From NCBI RefSeq assembly GCF_000263715.2, contig NZ_CM001514.1:5456498-5520497 (forward strand): 64,000 nt of DNA, given 5' to 3'. Within the stretch, counting starts at the first letter, position 1; the number at the start of each line of letters is the position of its first letter. Of the stretch, positions 26,064 through 35,317 are shown piece by piece. The DNA comes from Pseudomonas synxantha BG33R. GTDB taxonomy: Bacteria; Pseudomonadota; Gammaproteobacteria; Pseudomonadales; Pseudomonadaceae. The notes beneath the pieces are model-generated. The model was not told where the DNA came from. It saw only the letters and a program-made list of their open reading frames with translations, and searched no databases. Position numbers and translations under genes: made by a program.

Positions 26064-28574
26064 TCAGGTGCCTCGAGGTTTTGCCCGTGCTGTGGCTTCG
26101 GCCACCAACGGATCATCCGGCCAGTAATGCTTGGGGTAGCGCCCTTTCAAATCCTTCTTCACCTCGGCGTAGGTACTGCGCCAGAAGTTCGCCAGATCCT
26201 GCGTGACCTGCACCGGCCGCCGCGCCGGGGACAGCAGGTGCAACTTCACGGCCAGGCGCCCGCCGGCGATGCGCGGGGTGTCTGCCAGCCCGAACAATTC
26301 CTGCAAGCGCACCGCGAGGATCGGCGGCTGCTCGCTGTAGTCCAGGCGTACCGATGACCCCGACGGCACTTTCACATGCTGCGGCGCCAACTCTTCCAGG
26401 CGTTGGGGCAATGGCCAGGGCAGCAGGTTGTGCAGGTAGCTGGAAATATCCAGGTTGGCGAAATGGCTGAGGCGCGAGACCTTGCCCAGGTAAGGCATCA
26501 ACCAGTGTTCGAGGCTGGCCAGTAGCGCCTTGTCGCTGATGTCGGGCCACTCGCTGGTGTTGCCCGCATCGAGTTGGCGCAGCAGCATCACACGGGCTTG
26601 CCACTGACGCAGTTCCGGAGTCCAGGGCAGCAGTTCCAGGCCTTTGCGGCGTACCAGGTTGACCAGCGCCTGGCTGCGGGCGGATTCGTCGAGGCCGGTC
26701 AACGGTTCGCGGCTGAGTACCAGTTCACCGACTTTGCGTTGGCGCTCGGCACGCAAGACGCCTTCGCGTTCGTCCCAGTCGAGTTGGTCGACATTGCACA
26801 CTTGCTCGGCCAGCACCGTGTCGAACAACGCCGGGTCAAAATCTGCCGCCAGGTAGATGCGTTCTTCACGCTGGCCCTGGCGGCTGCCCAGGTCGGCGAT
26901 CACCAGCCAGGGTTGTTTCATCAGGCTGTCGGCTTCGGCGAACAGCGCCGCGCGGCCATTGGCCAGGCGATATTCAGCACCACCGGGGCGACGTTGCTGG
27001 GCGACGCGATCCGGGTAGGCCAGTGCCAGCAAGGCGCCGAGCCAGCGCGGGTGGTCGGGATTGTCTACCGGCTGGGTCGCCTTGCCGCGCAGGTATCCAC
27101 GGTATTGCCGTGCCAACTGCTTGGCGCGCTGCACGCCACCCTGAGTGCCGCGTGCGCGTTCTTCACCGGCCATCAACGCCAGGCGGCTGTGCAAGTCGGC
27201 ACCGCCGCCGCGCAGGATATCGCGCTCGCCCAACAGGGCTGCCACGTCACAGGCCATGGCAGCCAGCCCCAGGTCCTGGCCACGCAATAACAGATGGGCA
27301 ATACGCGGGTGGGCCGGCAGCTCGGCCATCTTCTGGCCATGGGCGGTGAGGGTTGCTTCGTTCAATGCACCCAGGCGTTGCAACAGCTCCTGAGCCTGGG
27401 CATAGGCGGCAGTCGGTGGGATGTCCAGCCAAACCAACTGGCTGGGTGTCACGCCCCAGCGCGCCAGTTGCAAGGCCAGCCCGGCCAGGTCGGCGGCGAG
27501 AATTTCCGCACTGCCATAGGCGGCCAAACCGTCATGCTGGTCTTCGGACCACAACCGATAACACACCCCCGGTTCCAACCGCCCTGCCCGACCGGCGCGC
27601 TGGGTGGCGCTGGCACGGGAGATGCGCTGGGTGTCGAGGCGCGTCATGCCGCTGCCCGGGTCAAAACGTGGCACCCGCGCCAGCCCGGCGTCGATCACCA
27701 CGCGCACGCCGTTGATGGTCAGGCTGGTCTCGGCGATGTTGGTGGCCAGCACTACTTTGCGCTTGCCGGCCGGCGCCGGGTCGATGGCGGCGCGCTGGGC
27801 GTTGAGGTCCAGCTCACCGTGCAGGGGGCATAACAGCACATCCGGGCGATCACCCAGGGCCTCGGCCAGTTGCTGGTTGACCCGGCGAATCTCCGCTTGC
27901 CCCGGCAAAAATACGAGCACGCTGCCGGTCTCGTCATGCAGGGCTTCGAGGACGGTTTGCACCACGCGCGGCTCGATAAACTCACCGGCCTGGTACGGCC
28001 GGCCCCAGCGCATCTGCACCGGGAACATGCTCCCTTCACTGCGCAGAATCGGCGCGTCATCCAGCAAGCCCGCCAGGCGCTCGCCTTCGAGGGTGGCGGA
28101 CATCAGCAGGATTTTCAGCGGCTGGTCGTCGCGAAACAGCTCGCGCCCGTTAAGGCTCAGGGCCAGCGCCAGGTCGGCGTCGAGGCTGCGCTCGTGGAAT
28201 TCGTCGAAGATCAACAGGCCCACGCCATCCAATGCCGGGTCGTCCTGCAGGCGGCGAGTGAGGATGCCTTCGGTCACCACCTCGATACGCGTGTTGGGGC
28301 CGACTTTGCTGTCCAGACGAATGCGGTAGCCCACGGTCTCTCCGACCTTTTCGCCCAGTTCGCTGGCCAGTCTTTCGGCGGCGGCCCGTGCGGCCAGGCG
28401 CCGGGGTTCGAGCATCAGGATGGTTTGCCCGGCGAGCCACGGCTCATGCAACAAGGCCAACGGCACGCGGGTGGTTTTACCGGCACCGGGCGGCGCTTCC
28501 AGCACGGCTTCATGGCGATGCGCCAAGGCGTCACGCAGGGCGGGTAAAACATCATCGATCGGCAACGAATTCAT
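26064..28574 (-). CDS. hrpB: ATP-dependent RNA helicase HrpB
   Basis: An 836-residue DEAH-type helicase of the HrpB family, normal length. Walker A is PPGAGKTT (Lys33). Motif II is DEFH within LIFDEFHERSLDADLA. Motif III is SAT, and motif VI is QRAGRAGR. The helicase-associated domains follow, and the HrpB-specific C-terminus ends with the KHYWPDDPLVAEATAR block, which recurs as a fragment at 24.6 kb. The biological role in Pseudomonas is not settled. It is flanked on both sides by AT-richer small genes. Confidence 0.93.
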   Translation of the reverse strand: MNSLPIDDVLPALRDALAHRHEAVLEAPPGAGKTTRVPLALLHEPWLAGQTILMLEPRRLAARAAAERLASELGEKVGETVGYRIRLDSKVGPNTRIEVVTEGILTRRLQDDPALDGVGLLIFDEFHERSLDADLALALSLNGRELFRDDQPLKILLMSATLEGERLAGLLDDAPILRSEGSMFPVQMRWGRPYQAGEFIEPRVVQTVLEALHDETGSVLVFLPGQAEIRRVNQQLAEALGDRPDVLLCPLHGELDLNAQRAAIDPAPAGKRKVVLATNIAETSLTINGVRVVIDAGLARVPRFDPGSGMTRLDTQRISRASATQRAGRAGRLEPGVCYRLWSEDQHDGLAAYGSAEILAADLAGLALQLARWGVTPSQLVWLDIPPTAAYAQAQELLQRLGALNEATLTAHGQKMAELPAHPRIAHLLLRGQDLGLAAMACDVAALLGERDILRGGGADLHSRLALMAGEERARGTQGGVQRAKQLARQYRGYLRGKATQPVDNPDHPRWLGALLALAYPDRVAQQRRPGGAEYRLANGRAALFAEADSLMKQPWLVIADLGSRQGQREERIYLAADFDPALFDTVLAEQVCNVDQLDWDEREGVLRAERQRKVGELVLSREPLTGLDESARSQALVNLVRRKGLELLPWTPELRQWQARVMLLRQLDAGNTSEWPDISDKALLASLEHWLMPYLGKVSRLSHFANLDISSYLHNLLPWPLPQRLEELAPQHVKVPSGSSVRLDYSEQPPILAVRLQELFGLADTPRIAGGRLAVKLHLLSPARRPVQVTQDLANFWRSTYAEVKKDLKGRYPKHYWPDDPLVAEATARAKPRGT

Positions 28575-28628
28575 AAGGGTTCTCTGGCAATCCGCGCAGT
28601 TAAGAGGCGTAACCGATCCGGCGACTGC

Positions 28629-29279
28629 CTAATGTAGGGGTCGTCCATACCAACACATGACCATCGAGTTGACGTCCTGCTTTTCGTCGGAGCTCTCTTC
28701 AGGTTTTTGATAGAGACACACAAAAACCACGATGGCCCCGACGCCAAGGGTCCCAAGACTTAAAACAATATCCAAATCGACATTTGAATGAAACGAGTCA
28801 AAGAACACTCGCGGCGCAGCCCAGTGGATGAAAAAGATAAAGAGCGGAAAAATAAAAGCCCCTTTCCACAGCACAATGTCGACGGGAAATTCAAGCAACC
28901 TGCAGGCAGCAAGAAACCCCAACAGGTAAGCGTAATAAGTAACCATCAAGCTGATCATGAATTTCGTCAGGGCCAAGGCCATGATCACCAGCCAATGCTC
29001 CTTTGCTGCATATGAAACGGGTGCAATAAGACGGGTGATACCGATGATCAGACAGGTTATGACCATTAGTACTGCGATAGAAATAGGTGCCAGTCCTTCA
29101 CCGTAAGCTTTGTTCAAGAGCTCGCCAACTTCGGGTTTCAGACAAGTGCCCCAGTAAATCAACGCCATGGAAAACAACAAATACACCAGGAACAAACTGG
29201 AGTATTCGACGAAAAAAGCTTTCAGATCTTCACAAAAAGTCCGGTTATAAAGTGTGTTTGCCTGCTGCTCTTCAGTCAT
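28629..29279 (-). CDS. Hypothetical integral membrane protein, AT-rich
   Basis: 216 residues with about five hydrophobic helices (roughly 28-48, 68-90, 98-122, 126-150 and 178-200). The N-terminus is polar (EEQQANTLYNRTFCEDL) and the C-terminal tail hydrophilic. No known motif or family is recognised. The second ATG of an ATGATG pair, with AAGGA six bases upstream, is taken as the start. GC content is visibly lower than in hrpB and fieF on either side, which suggests recent acquisition. Confidence 0.65.
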   Translation of the reverse strand: MTEEQQANTLYNRTFCEDLKAFFVEYSSLFLVYLLFSMALIYWGTCLKPEVGELLNKAYGEGLAPISIAVLMVITCLIIGITRLIAPVSYAAKEHWLVIMALALTKFMISLMVTYYAYLLGFLAACRLLEFPVDIVLWKGAFIFPLFIFFIHWAAPRVFFDSFHSNVDLDIVLSLGTLGVGAIVVFVCLYQKPEESSDEKQDVNSMVMCWYGRPLH

Positions 29280-29441
29280 CATCCTTCCTTGATTTTTGTA
29301 AACTGCACAGTGTTTCGTCTGCAAACAGAAAAGCTTGAACACCATTGGCGTCCAGACAGGACGGCGAGTATAACGGCGAACTGCCGGATGCCGATGCAGG
29401 TCTCAAAAATACCCACTCTTTGGACTGGGAATGCAGTCAAA

Positions 29442-29457
29442 GGTGGGAGCTGGCTTA
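29442..29457 (+). repeat. Truncated REP half-site
   Basis: GGTGGGAGCTGGCTTA matches the first part of the GGAGCTGGCTTGCC-class REP, then diverges. It lies in the leader of the small lipoprotein gene. Confidence 0.5.
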
Positions 29458-29492
29458 TAGTCACCCTTAAATCGTGTTCAGGAGACTTTTTC

Positions 29493-29912
29493 ATGCGTAT
29501 CGCTTCCCGCGTCATCGGCGGTGTCCTCGCCGTCACCCTGCTGAGCCAACTCACCGCCTGCGGCTCGATTTTCTACCCCGACCGCCGTGGCCAGATCGAC
29601 GGCAAGATCGACCCAGCCATTGCCGTGCTCGACGCCGTCGGCCTGCTGTTCTACGTGATCCCGGGCCTGATCGCGTTTGGCGTCGACTTCGCCACGGGCG
29701 CGATCTACTACGAACCCGGCAAGACCGCCCAGGTCGCGCCCGAGAAATTGCACGAAGCCATCGGCGCCGACGGCAAGGTCGACAATGCCAAGCTGCAAAG
29801 CATCATTGAGAAGGAAACCGGCCGCAGCTTGCCGCTGGACGATCCGCGCCTGATCCAGTTCAAGGGCAGTGTGCAACAACTCGCGTCCCTGGGCCTGCAG
29901 CCCGCCGCGTAA
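29493..29912 (+). CDS. Small YceK-like lipoprotein
   Basis: 139 residues with a signal peptide and lipobox (LLSQLTACGS; lipidated Cys at about residue 22). The sequence after it, GSIFYPDRRGQIDGKIDPAIAVLD, then a hydrophobic stretch (AVGLLFYVIPGLIAFGVDFATG), resembles YceK/YidQ-type small lipoproteins. The C-terminal part is soluble and lysine-containing. The function is unknown. GGAG lies eight bases upstream of the ATG. fieF begins nine bases downstream, so they are probably co-transcribed. Confidence 0.75.
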   Translation: MRIASRVIGGVLAVTLLSQLTACGSIFYPDRRGQIDGKIDPAIAVLDAVGLLFYVIPGLIAFGVDFATGAIYYEPGKTAQVAPEKLHEAIGADGKVDNAKLQSIIEKETGRSLPLDDPRLIQFKGSVQQLASLGLQPAA

Positions 29913-29921
29913 GGACAGCCC

Positions 29922-30815
29922 ATGACCAGCAGCCCCGAACACGCCAGGCTTTTGCGCCTGGCCACCCGCGCCTCGGTGGGCGTGGCCTGTGTGCTGATTA
30001 TCACCAAGGCCATCGCCTGGTGGCTCAGCGGCTCGGTGAGTATGCTCGCCGGGCTGACCGACTCGCTGCTCGACGGCGTGACCTCGCTGTTGAATCTGCT
30101 GGCCGTGCATTACGCTTTGCGCCCGGCCGATGACGATCACCGTTATGGGCATGGCAAGGCGGAGTCGCTGGCGGGCATGGCGCAAGCCTTGTTTATCGCC
30201 GGCAGTGCGGTGCTGATTGCACTCCAGGCCTTTGAACGGCTCAAGCATCCGGAGCCGGTCGGCGCACCGTGGCTGAGCATTGGCGTGATTATCCTGTCGC
30301 TGGCGCTGACCGTGGCCCTGCTGATGCTGCAACACCGCGTGGTGCGCGAGACCGGCTCCAACGCGGTGCGCGCCGACTCGCTGCACTACCGCTCGGACTT
30401 GCTGCTCAATGGCAGCATCCTGATTGCGCTGGTGTTGGCCGGTTTTGGCTTTCATCAGGTCGACGCCTGGTTTGGCCTGGGTATCGCCGCCTACATTCTG
30501 TGGAGCGCGATCCAGATCGCCCGGGAAAGCTTTGCGGTGTTGATGGACGAAGAGTTACCGCCAGATGTCAGCCAGCACATGCTGGAACTGGCTCGTGGCG
30601 TACCCGGCGTGCTGGGTGCCCACGACTTGCGTACGCGGGTTTCCGGCAACCACTGGTTTGTGCAGCTGCACCTGGAGTTGCCGGGGGAATTGACGCTGTC
30701 GGTAGCTCACGGCATCAGCGACCAGGCCGCCGACGCCATTCACCGGGAATACCCGAAAGCCGAAGTATTGGTGCACGCCGACCCGCTGGAAGTGGTCACC
30801 GGCAACAAAACCTAG
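29922..30815 (+). CDS. fieF: Cation diffusion facilitator, FieF-type
   Basis: A 297-residue inner-membrane metal/proton antiporter exporting divalent cations (Fe2+, Zn2+ or similar). Six helices occupy residues 10-205. The metal-site pattern is present: LTDSLLDGVTSLLN in TM2 and HYRSDLLLN in TM5, with HRYGHGKAESLAG in the loop. A cytoplasmic CDF domain follows from about residue 215. The stop codon overlaps the convergent DUF6515-type gene. It lies nine bases after the small lipoprotein gene. Confidence 0.9.
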   Translation: MTSSPEHARLLRLATRASVGVACVLIITKAIAWWLSGSVSMLAGLTDSLLDGVTSLLNLLAVHYALRPADDDHRYGHGKAESLAGMAQALFIAGSAVLIALQAFERLKHPEPVGAPWLSIGVIILSLALTVALLMLQHRVVRETGSNAVRADSLHYRSDLLLNGSILIALVLAGFGFHQVDAWFGLGIAAYILWSAIQIARESFAVLMDEELPPDVSQHMLELARGVPGVLGAHDLRTRVSGNHWFVQLHLELPGELTLSVAHGISDQAADAIHREYPKAEVLVHADPLEVVTGNKT

Positions 30816-31768
30816 TACTGCACCTGATACCCACGACTGCCCAGGCAGTTGCCCTGGGCCTGGCGGTAGGTTTGCACCACCGCCGGGTCCGGGGCGTAGG
30901 TGACGGTGCGCGGGTCGAAGCCGCTTTGCTGCGCCGCCCAGCGATAACAGTCGTAGCCGTCCTGCTGCACCTGCGCCGGCGATTGGCCGTTGGCAGGGTA
31001 GGCCACTACGTCATAGCCGTTGCCTTGCGGCGCCGGCTGGGGCGATGGCACTTGCGCAGGAGGCTGCACCACCACGTATTGCTGGGTGCTTTGCTCATAG
31101 GCGTAGTACGCGCCAGCGGCGAGGAACAACAGCGAGCCCCCTACCCATACTTCACGCGCATAGTCCGGCAGGTAATGCACGCGGATGCCATAGGGTGGCG
31201 TCACCACCACGTAGCGTGGGCCTTGGGGGCGATACCAGTAGCCGCCGGAGAAAAAGTAGTCCTGGCCACGGTAAGGCACGCGGTAATTGCGGTCGGGAAA
31301 ACGGTCGATGACATAACCAGGGCGATATTGCGGGCCCGGGCCCCAGCCGTTGCCATGCCCGTCGGGGCGGCCTGGCCAGCGGTTATCACCGGGGCGATCG
31401 TTACGCGGACGCGAACCGGGGCCGCCAGCCTCCCAATGCCGATTGTCATCGGGGCGCCTGGGGATATCACGGTAATAACCCTGGCGCGGTTCCTGGGTCT
31501 GGCGCACCGTATCGGGCCGGCCCTGGATCGGCAGGTTATTGGAAGGTTGCGGTGCAGGTCGCCCTGGCTCATGACCTTGCGGGCGACCTTGCCATTGGCC
31601 ACCCTCGTGCTGGCCGCCGCGATCATCCTGCGGGTTTTGTGGACGTGGCTGATTGTGCTCAGGCCGTTGACCCGGGCCCGGTGAGTTATCGCGCTCGTCG
31701 GCCATTACCTGCGTGCCGACGCTTGCCACCAGCAAACCAACACCTGCCATACGCCAGATGCGCTTCAT
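30812..31768 (-). CDS. DUF6515-family exported protein, low-complexity N-terminal half
   Basis: 318 residues. A signal peptide (about 1-22, MAGVGLLVASVGTQVMA) precedes a long Pro/Gln/Gly/Asp/Arg-rich disordered region (about 25-160). A tyrosine-rich domain follows (FSGGYWYRPQGPRYVVVTPPYG), then a hydrophobic helix (GGSLLFLAAGAYYAYEQ), and a C-terminal domain with WAAQQSGFDP near the end, typical of DUF6515-annotated proteins. It is probably envelope-associated; the function is unknown. GAGGAAAAGC supports ATG 31768. The stop overlaps the fieF stop in convergent orientation. Confidence 0.8.
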   Translation of the reverse strand: MKRIWRMAGVGLLVASVGTQVMADERDNSPGPGQRPEHNQPRPQNPQDDRGGQHEGGQWQGRPQGHEPGRPAPQPSNNLPIQGRPDTVRQTQEPRQGYYRDIPRRPDDNRHWEAGGPGSRPRNDRPGDNRWPGRPDGHGNGWGPGPQYRPGYVIDRFPDRNYRVPYRGQDYFFSGGYWYRPQGPRYVVVTPPYGIRVHYLPDYAREVWVGGSLLFLAAGAYYAYEQSTQQYVVVQPPAQVPSPQPAPQGNGYDVVAYPANGQSPAQVQQDGYDCYRWAAQQSGFDPRTVTYAPDPAVVQTYRQAQGNCLGSRGYQVQY

Positions 31769-31874
31769 GCTTTTCCTCACTGCGGATTAGGGCCTACACA
31801 TGAGACTGGAAAAGCCTCACCCGGTTCTCACGCAGGTTATCAGTCGTGGGCACTATTTTCTCAAGGCAAAAGAA

Positions 31875-31900
31875 AAGGGGTGACCCGTCGGCCACCCCTT
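31875..31900 (-). terminator. Orphan terminator, minus strand
   Basis: AAGGGGTG (31875-31882) and CACCCCTT (31893-31900) pair as an 8-bp stem. Read on the minus strand the hairpin is followed by TTCTTTT, a good U-tract. The upstream minus-strand region 31901-32184 has no annotated gene. The remainder of 31769-32184 holds only this hairpin and the promoter side of the Lrp-type gene. Confidence 0.65.
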
Positions 31901-32184
31901 GAGAATTTCGTCCGTGCTCAACGCTTTTGACGTTGGCTCACCTCACGCCGTCTTGTGGACAGTGTGCAGCCTGGAGGCCGGCTCAACCCTGCTGGGGCGG
32001 CGGCCGCAGCGGGCCTGATTGGGCGCGCTGCTGTGGACTGTTGTCCAGGCGGTGATTCTGTTGGTAATCATAGGCGTGCCGGGCGGACAGATGATTGCGA
32101 AGATTGCGTCAATAAACAGTGCTTGCGCAATTTTTAACCCTTCATGGATAATTCACCGCAATAGTTACTACAAAGGCTAACCCA

Positions 32185-32664
32185 ATGAGCAAGCTTGACC
32201 GATACGACCTGAGTATTTTGGCGGAATTGCAGCGCGACGCGAGGATCTCCAACCAGGAGCTGGCCGAACGCATCGGCCTGTCGCCTTCGCCCTGCTCGCG
32301 CCGGGTCAAGCAATTGGAAGACGACGGCTATATCGCCCGCCAGGTCGCCCTGCTGGATCGCAAGATGCTTGGCCTGAGCCTTACGGCCTACGTATTGATC
32401 GGCATGGACCGGCACACGCCGGAGCGTTTCGAGAATTTTGAAGCCGCCATCCGCACCCTGCCGCAAGTGCTGGAGTGCAGTTTGGTGACCGGGATGGATG
32501 CGGACTATCAGCTAAAGGTCGTGGTACCGGATATGGATCACTATCAGAAACTGCTGCTGGGCCATCTGACCCGCATCGAAGGCGTGACCAGCGTGCGTTC
32601 CAGCTTTGTGCTCAACCAGGTACTCAACAGCACCGAACTGCCCCTGACTCACCTGCGCACCTGA
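32185..32664 (+). CDS. Lrp/AsnC-family transcriptional regulator
   Basis: A 159-residue Lrp-type regulator. The DNA-binding domain (residues 1-60) contains ISNQELAERIGLSPSPCSRRVKQLEDDGYI, a helix-turn-helix typical of the amino-acid-catabolism Lrp subgroup with SPSPC. The RAM effector domain (about 68-150) includes VTGMDADYQLKVVVPDM. No obvious target gene is adjacent: upstream is a non-coding region ending in an orphan terminator, downstream a REPIN. It probably senses an amino acid. Confidence 0.88.
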   Translation: MSKLDRYDLSILAELQRDARISNQELAERIGLSPSPCSRRVKQLEDDGYIARQVALLDRKMLGLSLTAYVLIGMDRHTPERFENFEAAIRTLPQVLECSLVTGMDADYQLKVVVPDMDHYQKLLLGHLTRIEGVTSVRSSFVLNQVLNSTELPLTHLRT

Positions 32665-32678
32665 GAACACAGAGATTC

Positions 32679-32773
32679 AAATGTGGGAGGGGGCTTGCTC
32701 CCGATGACTGAGTGTCAGTCAGTTATTTATCAACTGACCCACCGCTATCGGGAGCAAGCCCCCTCCCACATTT
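32679..32773. repeat. REPIN, GGGGGCTTGCTCCC class
   Basis: Facing REP arms at 32682-32708 and 32744-32770 carry TGTGGGAGGGGGCTTGCTCC and its complement. The spacer is 35 bases. It lies between the Lrp-type gene and the DUF2788 gene. Confidence 0.85.
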
Positions 32774-32852
32774 GGATTGTGCTTCGACTCAGGTCAATGT
32801 TGCGTCTGTAACGCTGCCGTATACTGCTCGCTTGTCTTGCTGGAAGAGCCCC

Positions 32853-33071
32853 ATGAACAACATCGACCCCGCCCTGTTTGAAGAATGGATGATGACCGGC
32901 CTGGTCACTATCCTCATCATTTTCATGGGCTTCATCGTCTGGGACCTGGCGAAGAAATCCAAGGCCGGGCGCTTTGGCTCATTCATTCTGTTTTTCGTGC
33001 TGGGCCTGGGCGTGGCCGCGTTCATCATCAAGAGCGTGGTGATCGGCTTGATCGAGTCCGGCGCTTTATAG
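32853..33071 (+). CDS. DUF2788 small membrane protein
   Basis: 72 residues with two transmembrane helices (about 14-32 and 45-65) separated by a basic loop, [15 protein letters not shown], the signature of DUF2788 proteins. It is an inner-membrane protein of unknown function. The start [12 protein letters not shown] has GGAAGAG upstream; the longer open frame before it runs through the REPIN and is not credible. Its stop codon overlaps the convergent rluE stop. Confidence 0.85.
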   Translation: MNNIDPALFEEWMMTGLVTILIIFMGFIVWDLAKKSKAGRFGSFILFFVLGLGVAAFIIKSVVIGLIESGAL

Positions 33072-33698
33072 GCGCGCCGGTACTGCTTTCCATTGGCCTT
33101 GATCCAGGCCGTCGATAGACCAGTCACCAATGCGCACACGCACCAGGCGCAGCGTCGGCAGGCCCACCGCGGCGGTCATGCGCCGTACCTGACGGTTGCG
33201 CCCTTCTCGAATCACCAATTCCAGCCAATGGGTGGGCACGCTTTTACGAAAACGTACCGGCGGGTTGCGCGGCCATAATGCCGGCTCATCCAACTGACGG
33301 GCCTCGGCAGGCAAGGTCATGCCGTCGTTCAGTTCGACACCATCGCGCAGGCGTTGCAGCTGTTCTTCGGTCGGCTCGCCTTCCACCTGCACCCAGTAGG
33401 TTTTCGCCAGCTTGTGCTTGGGGTCGGCGATGCGCGCCTGAAGCTGGCCATCGTTGGTCAACAGCAGCAAGCCTTCGCTGTCACGGTCCAGGCGCCCGGC
33501 CGGGTAAATACCGGGAATGTCGATAAAATCCTTGAGGGTCGCGCGACCGCCTTCGTCGCTGAACTGGGTCAGCACATCGAACGGCTTATTGAACAGGATC
33601 AGCTTCGGCTCGGCCGGTGGCGCCTTGGCGACACGCCGAACAGGCTGCGAAGGTTTCACGCCTGGGCGGCGCGAATCGGGACGGGTAGGACGGGACAT
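33066..33698 (-). CDS. rluE: 23S rRNA pseudouridine synthase RluE
   Basis: A 210-residue pseudouridine synthase of the RsuA/RluB/E/F class; RluE modifies U2457 of 23S rRNA in E. coli. The short basic N-terminal tail lacks an S4 domain, as in RluE. The catalytic block [20 protein letters not shown] (catalytic Asp in RLDRDS) is at about residues 75-94, and [10 protein letters not shown] is the C-terminal class motif. The start [11 protein letters not shown] is the natural one. Convergent overlap with the DUF2788 gene. Confidence 0.9.
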   Translation of the reverse strand: MSRPTRPDSRRPGVKPSQPVRRVAKAPPAEPKLILFNKPFDVLTQFSDEGGRATLKDFIDIPGIYPAGRLDRDSEGLLLLTNDGQLQARIADPKHKLAKTYWVQVEGEPTEEQLQRLRDGVELNDGMTLPAEARQLDEPALWPRNPPVRFRKSVPTHWLELVIREGRNRQVRRMTAAVGLPTLRLVRVRIGDWSIDGLDQGQWKAVPARL

Positions 33699-33769
33699 GG
33701 CAAAGGAACATCTAACGGTCAGGACCGACAATGCTAGTGGCCTGACCGCCAAATGACCATCCCAACCGC

Positions 33770-35242
33770 TTAGCGGAACGGCGGCTCGTCGAAGCTGCGC
33801 AGTTTGCGCGAGTGCAACGAGTTGAGTTCGGTGCGCAACAGGTCGACCGCCTCTATGCCGATCTTCAAGTGCTGGCTGACCGCACGCTCGTAGAACGCGT
33901 TGGCCGAACCCGGCAGCTTGATCTCGCTGTGCAAGGGTTTGTCGGATACGCATAACAAGGTGCCGTAAGGCACGCGCAAACGGTAACCCTGGGCGGCGAT
34001 GGTGCCGCTTTCCATGTCCACGGCCACGGCGCGGGACAGGTTGATCAGCGGCCGTTCCTGAGCCCAGCGCAATTCCCAGTTACGGTCGTCATAGGTCAGC
34101 ACGGTACCGGTGCGCAGGCGTTTTTTCAGCTCTTCGCCTTTTTCGCCAGTGACGTGGGCCGCCGCTTGCTGGAGCGCCAACTGCACCTCGGCCAGGGCCG
34201 GGATCGGGATGTTCGGCGGTACCACGCGGTCAAGAATCCCGTCACGGCGCATATAGGCGTGGGCCAGTACGTAGTCGCCGATGGTCTGGGATTGGCGCAA
34301 GCCGCCGCAGTGGCCGATCATCAGCCAGCAGTGCGGGCGCAACACGGCCAGGTGGTCGGTGATGTTCTTGGCGTTGGACGGGCCCACGCCGATGTTCACC
34401 AGGGTCACGCCGTGGCCGTCACTGGCTTGCAGGTGATACGCCGGCATCTGGTAGCGATGCCAGACCACGCCGGCGGCAATCGCCGAGGCTTCGCCGTGGT
34501 CCATGCTCTTGTCGATGACCACGTTGCCCGGCAGCACCATGCGGATAAAACGCGGGTCGCTGCGCAGTTGTTCCAGGCCGTGCAGGATGAACTGGTCAAC
34601 GTAGCGGTGGTAGTTGGTCAGCAGGATCCACGGCTGTACATGGCGCCAATCGCTGCCGGTGTAATGCACCAGGCGGCGCAGGGAAAAGTCCACGCGCGCC
34701 GCGTCGAACAATGCCAGGGGCAGCGGGTCGGTGTTTTCCCAGTCGTAGAGGCCATCGGCAATGCCGTCGGTGGCGGCGGACAAGTCGGTACTGGGGAATA
34801 CGCGGGCCAGGGTCGCGGCGGTCACGCCGGAGCCAGCCAGTTCGTCGCCCTGCTCCACCACGTACGGGTACGGAATGTTCTGCTGGCTGACGCCCACTTC
34901 CACCGTGACGGTGAAGTCGTGCATCAGCGGCACCAATTGCTCCAGCAGATACTTACGAAACGCGGCGGGGTGGGTCACGGTGACGCTGTAGGTACCCGGC
35001 AGTTGCACCTTGGCATATGCACGGGTGGTCTGTGGGACTTCGCCATGGCAGTGGTAGGTCAGGCGCAGTTCCGGGTAGCGAAACAGTGCGCGTTGTGCGG
35101 CGTCGGGCTCGACGCGGTCCTTGAGGTATTGCTTGAGGGCTTGATTGAGCGCGCCGGTGGCTTGCTCATGCAGAGCCGCCAGCCGGTCCACGGCTTCTTC
35201 GGCGGTTTTAACGACAACAAAAGCTTCGGTCACGGTAAGCAT
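33770..35242 (-). CDS. amn: AMP nucleosidase
   Basis: Hydrolyses AMP to adenine and ribose-5-phosphate in the cytoplasm, part of purine balance. The 490 residues match the long bacterial Amn form. An N-terminal AMN-specific domain (about 1-170) precedes the nucleoside-phosphorylase-like catalytic domain. The latter includes [35 protein letters not shown] and, near the C-terminus, [31 protein letters not shown], with the nucleoside-contacting ME(S)GT-type segment. It converges with no overlap on the rluE side and is probably monocistronic. Confidence 0.93.
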   Translation of the reverse strand: MLTVTEAFVVVKTAEEAVDRLAALHEQATGALNQALKQYLKDRVEPDAAQRALFRYPELRLTYHCHGEVPQTTRAYAKVQLPGTYSVTVTHPAAFRKYLLEQLVPLMHDFTVTVEVGVSQQNIPYPYVVEQGDELAGSGVTAATLARVFPSTDLSAATDGIADGLYDWENTDPLPLALFDAARVDFSLRRLVHYTGSDWRHVQPWILLTNYHRYVDQFILHGLEQLRSDPRFIRMVLPGNVVIDKSMDHGEASAIAAGVVWHRYQMPAYHLQASDGHGVTLVNIGVGPSNAKNITDHLAVLRPHCWLMIGHCGGLRQSQTIGDYVLAHAYMRRDGILDRVVPPNIPIPALAEVQLALQQAAAHVTGEKGEELKKRLRTGTVLTYDDRNWELRWAQERPLINLSRAVAVDMESGTIAAQGYRLRVPYGTLLCVSDKPLHSEIKLPGSANAFYERAVSQHLKIGIEAVDLLRTELNSLHSRKLRSFDEPPFR

Positions 35243-35317
35243 CCTGTGTTCTGGACTTGCAGGCCTTTATCTTGCCTGTATCCCGGCCTGACCGAAACAA
35301 CCGGATTGGAATGCACC

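Noticed and set aside
30269..31684. A 471-codon plus-strand frame overlapping fieF and the DUF6515-type gene
   Set aside because: It overlaps two genes with better evidence (metal-binding motifs; signal peptide and RBS) and shows no family features.
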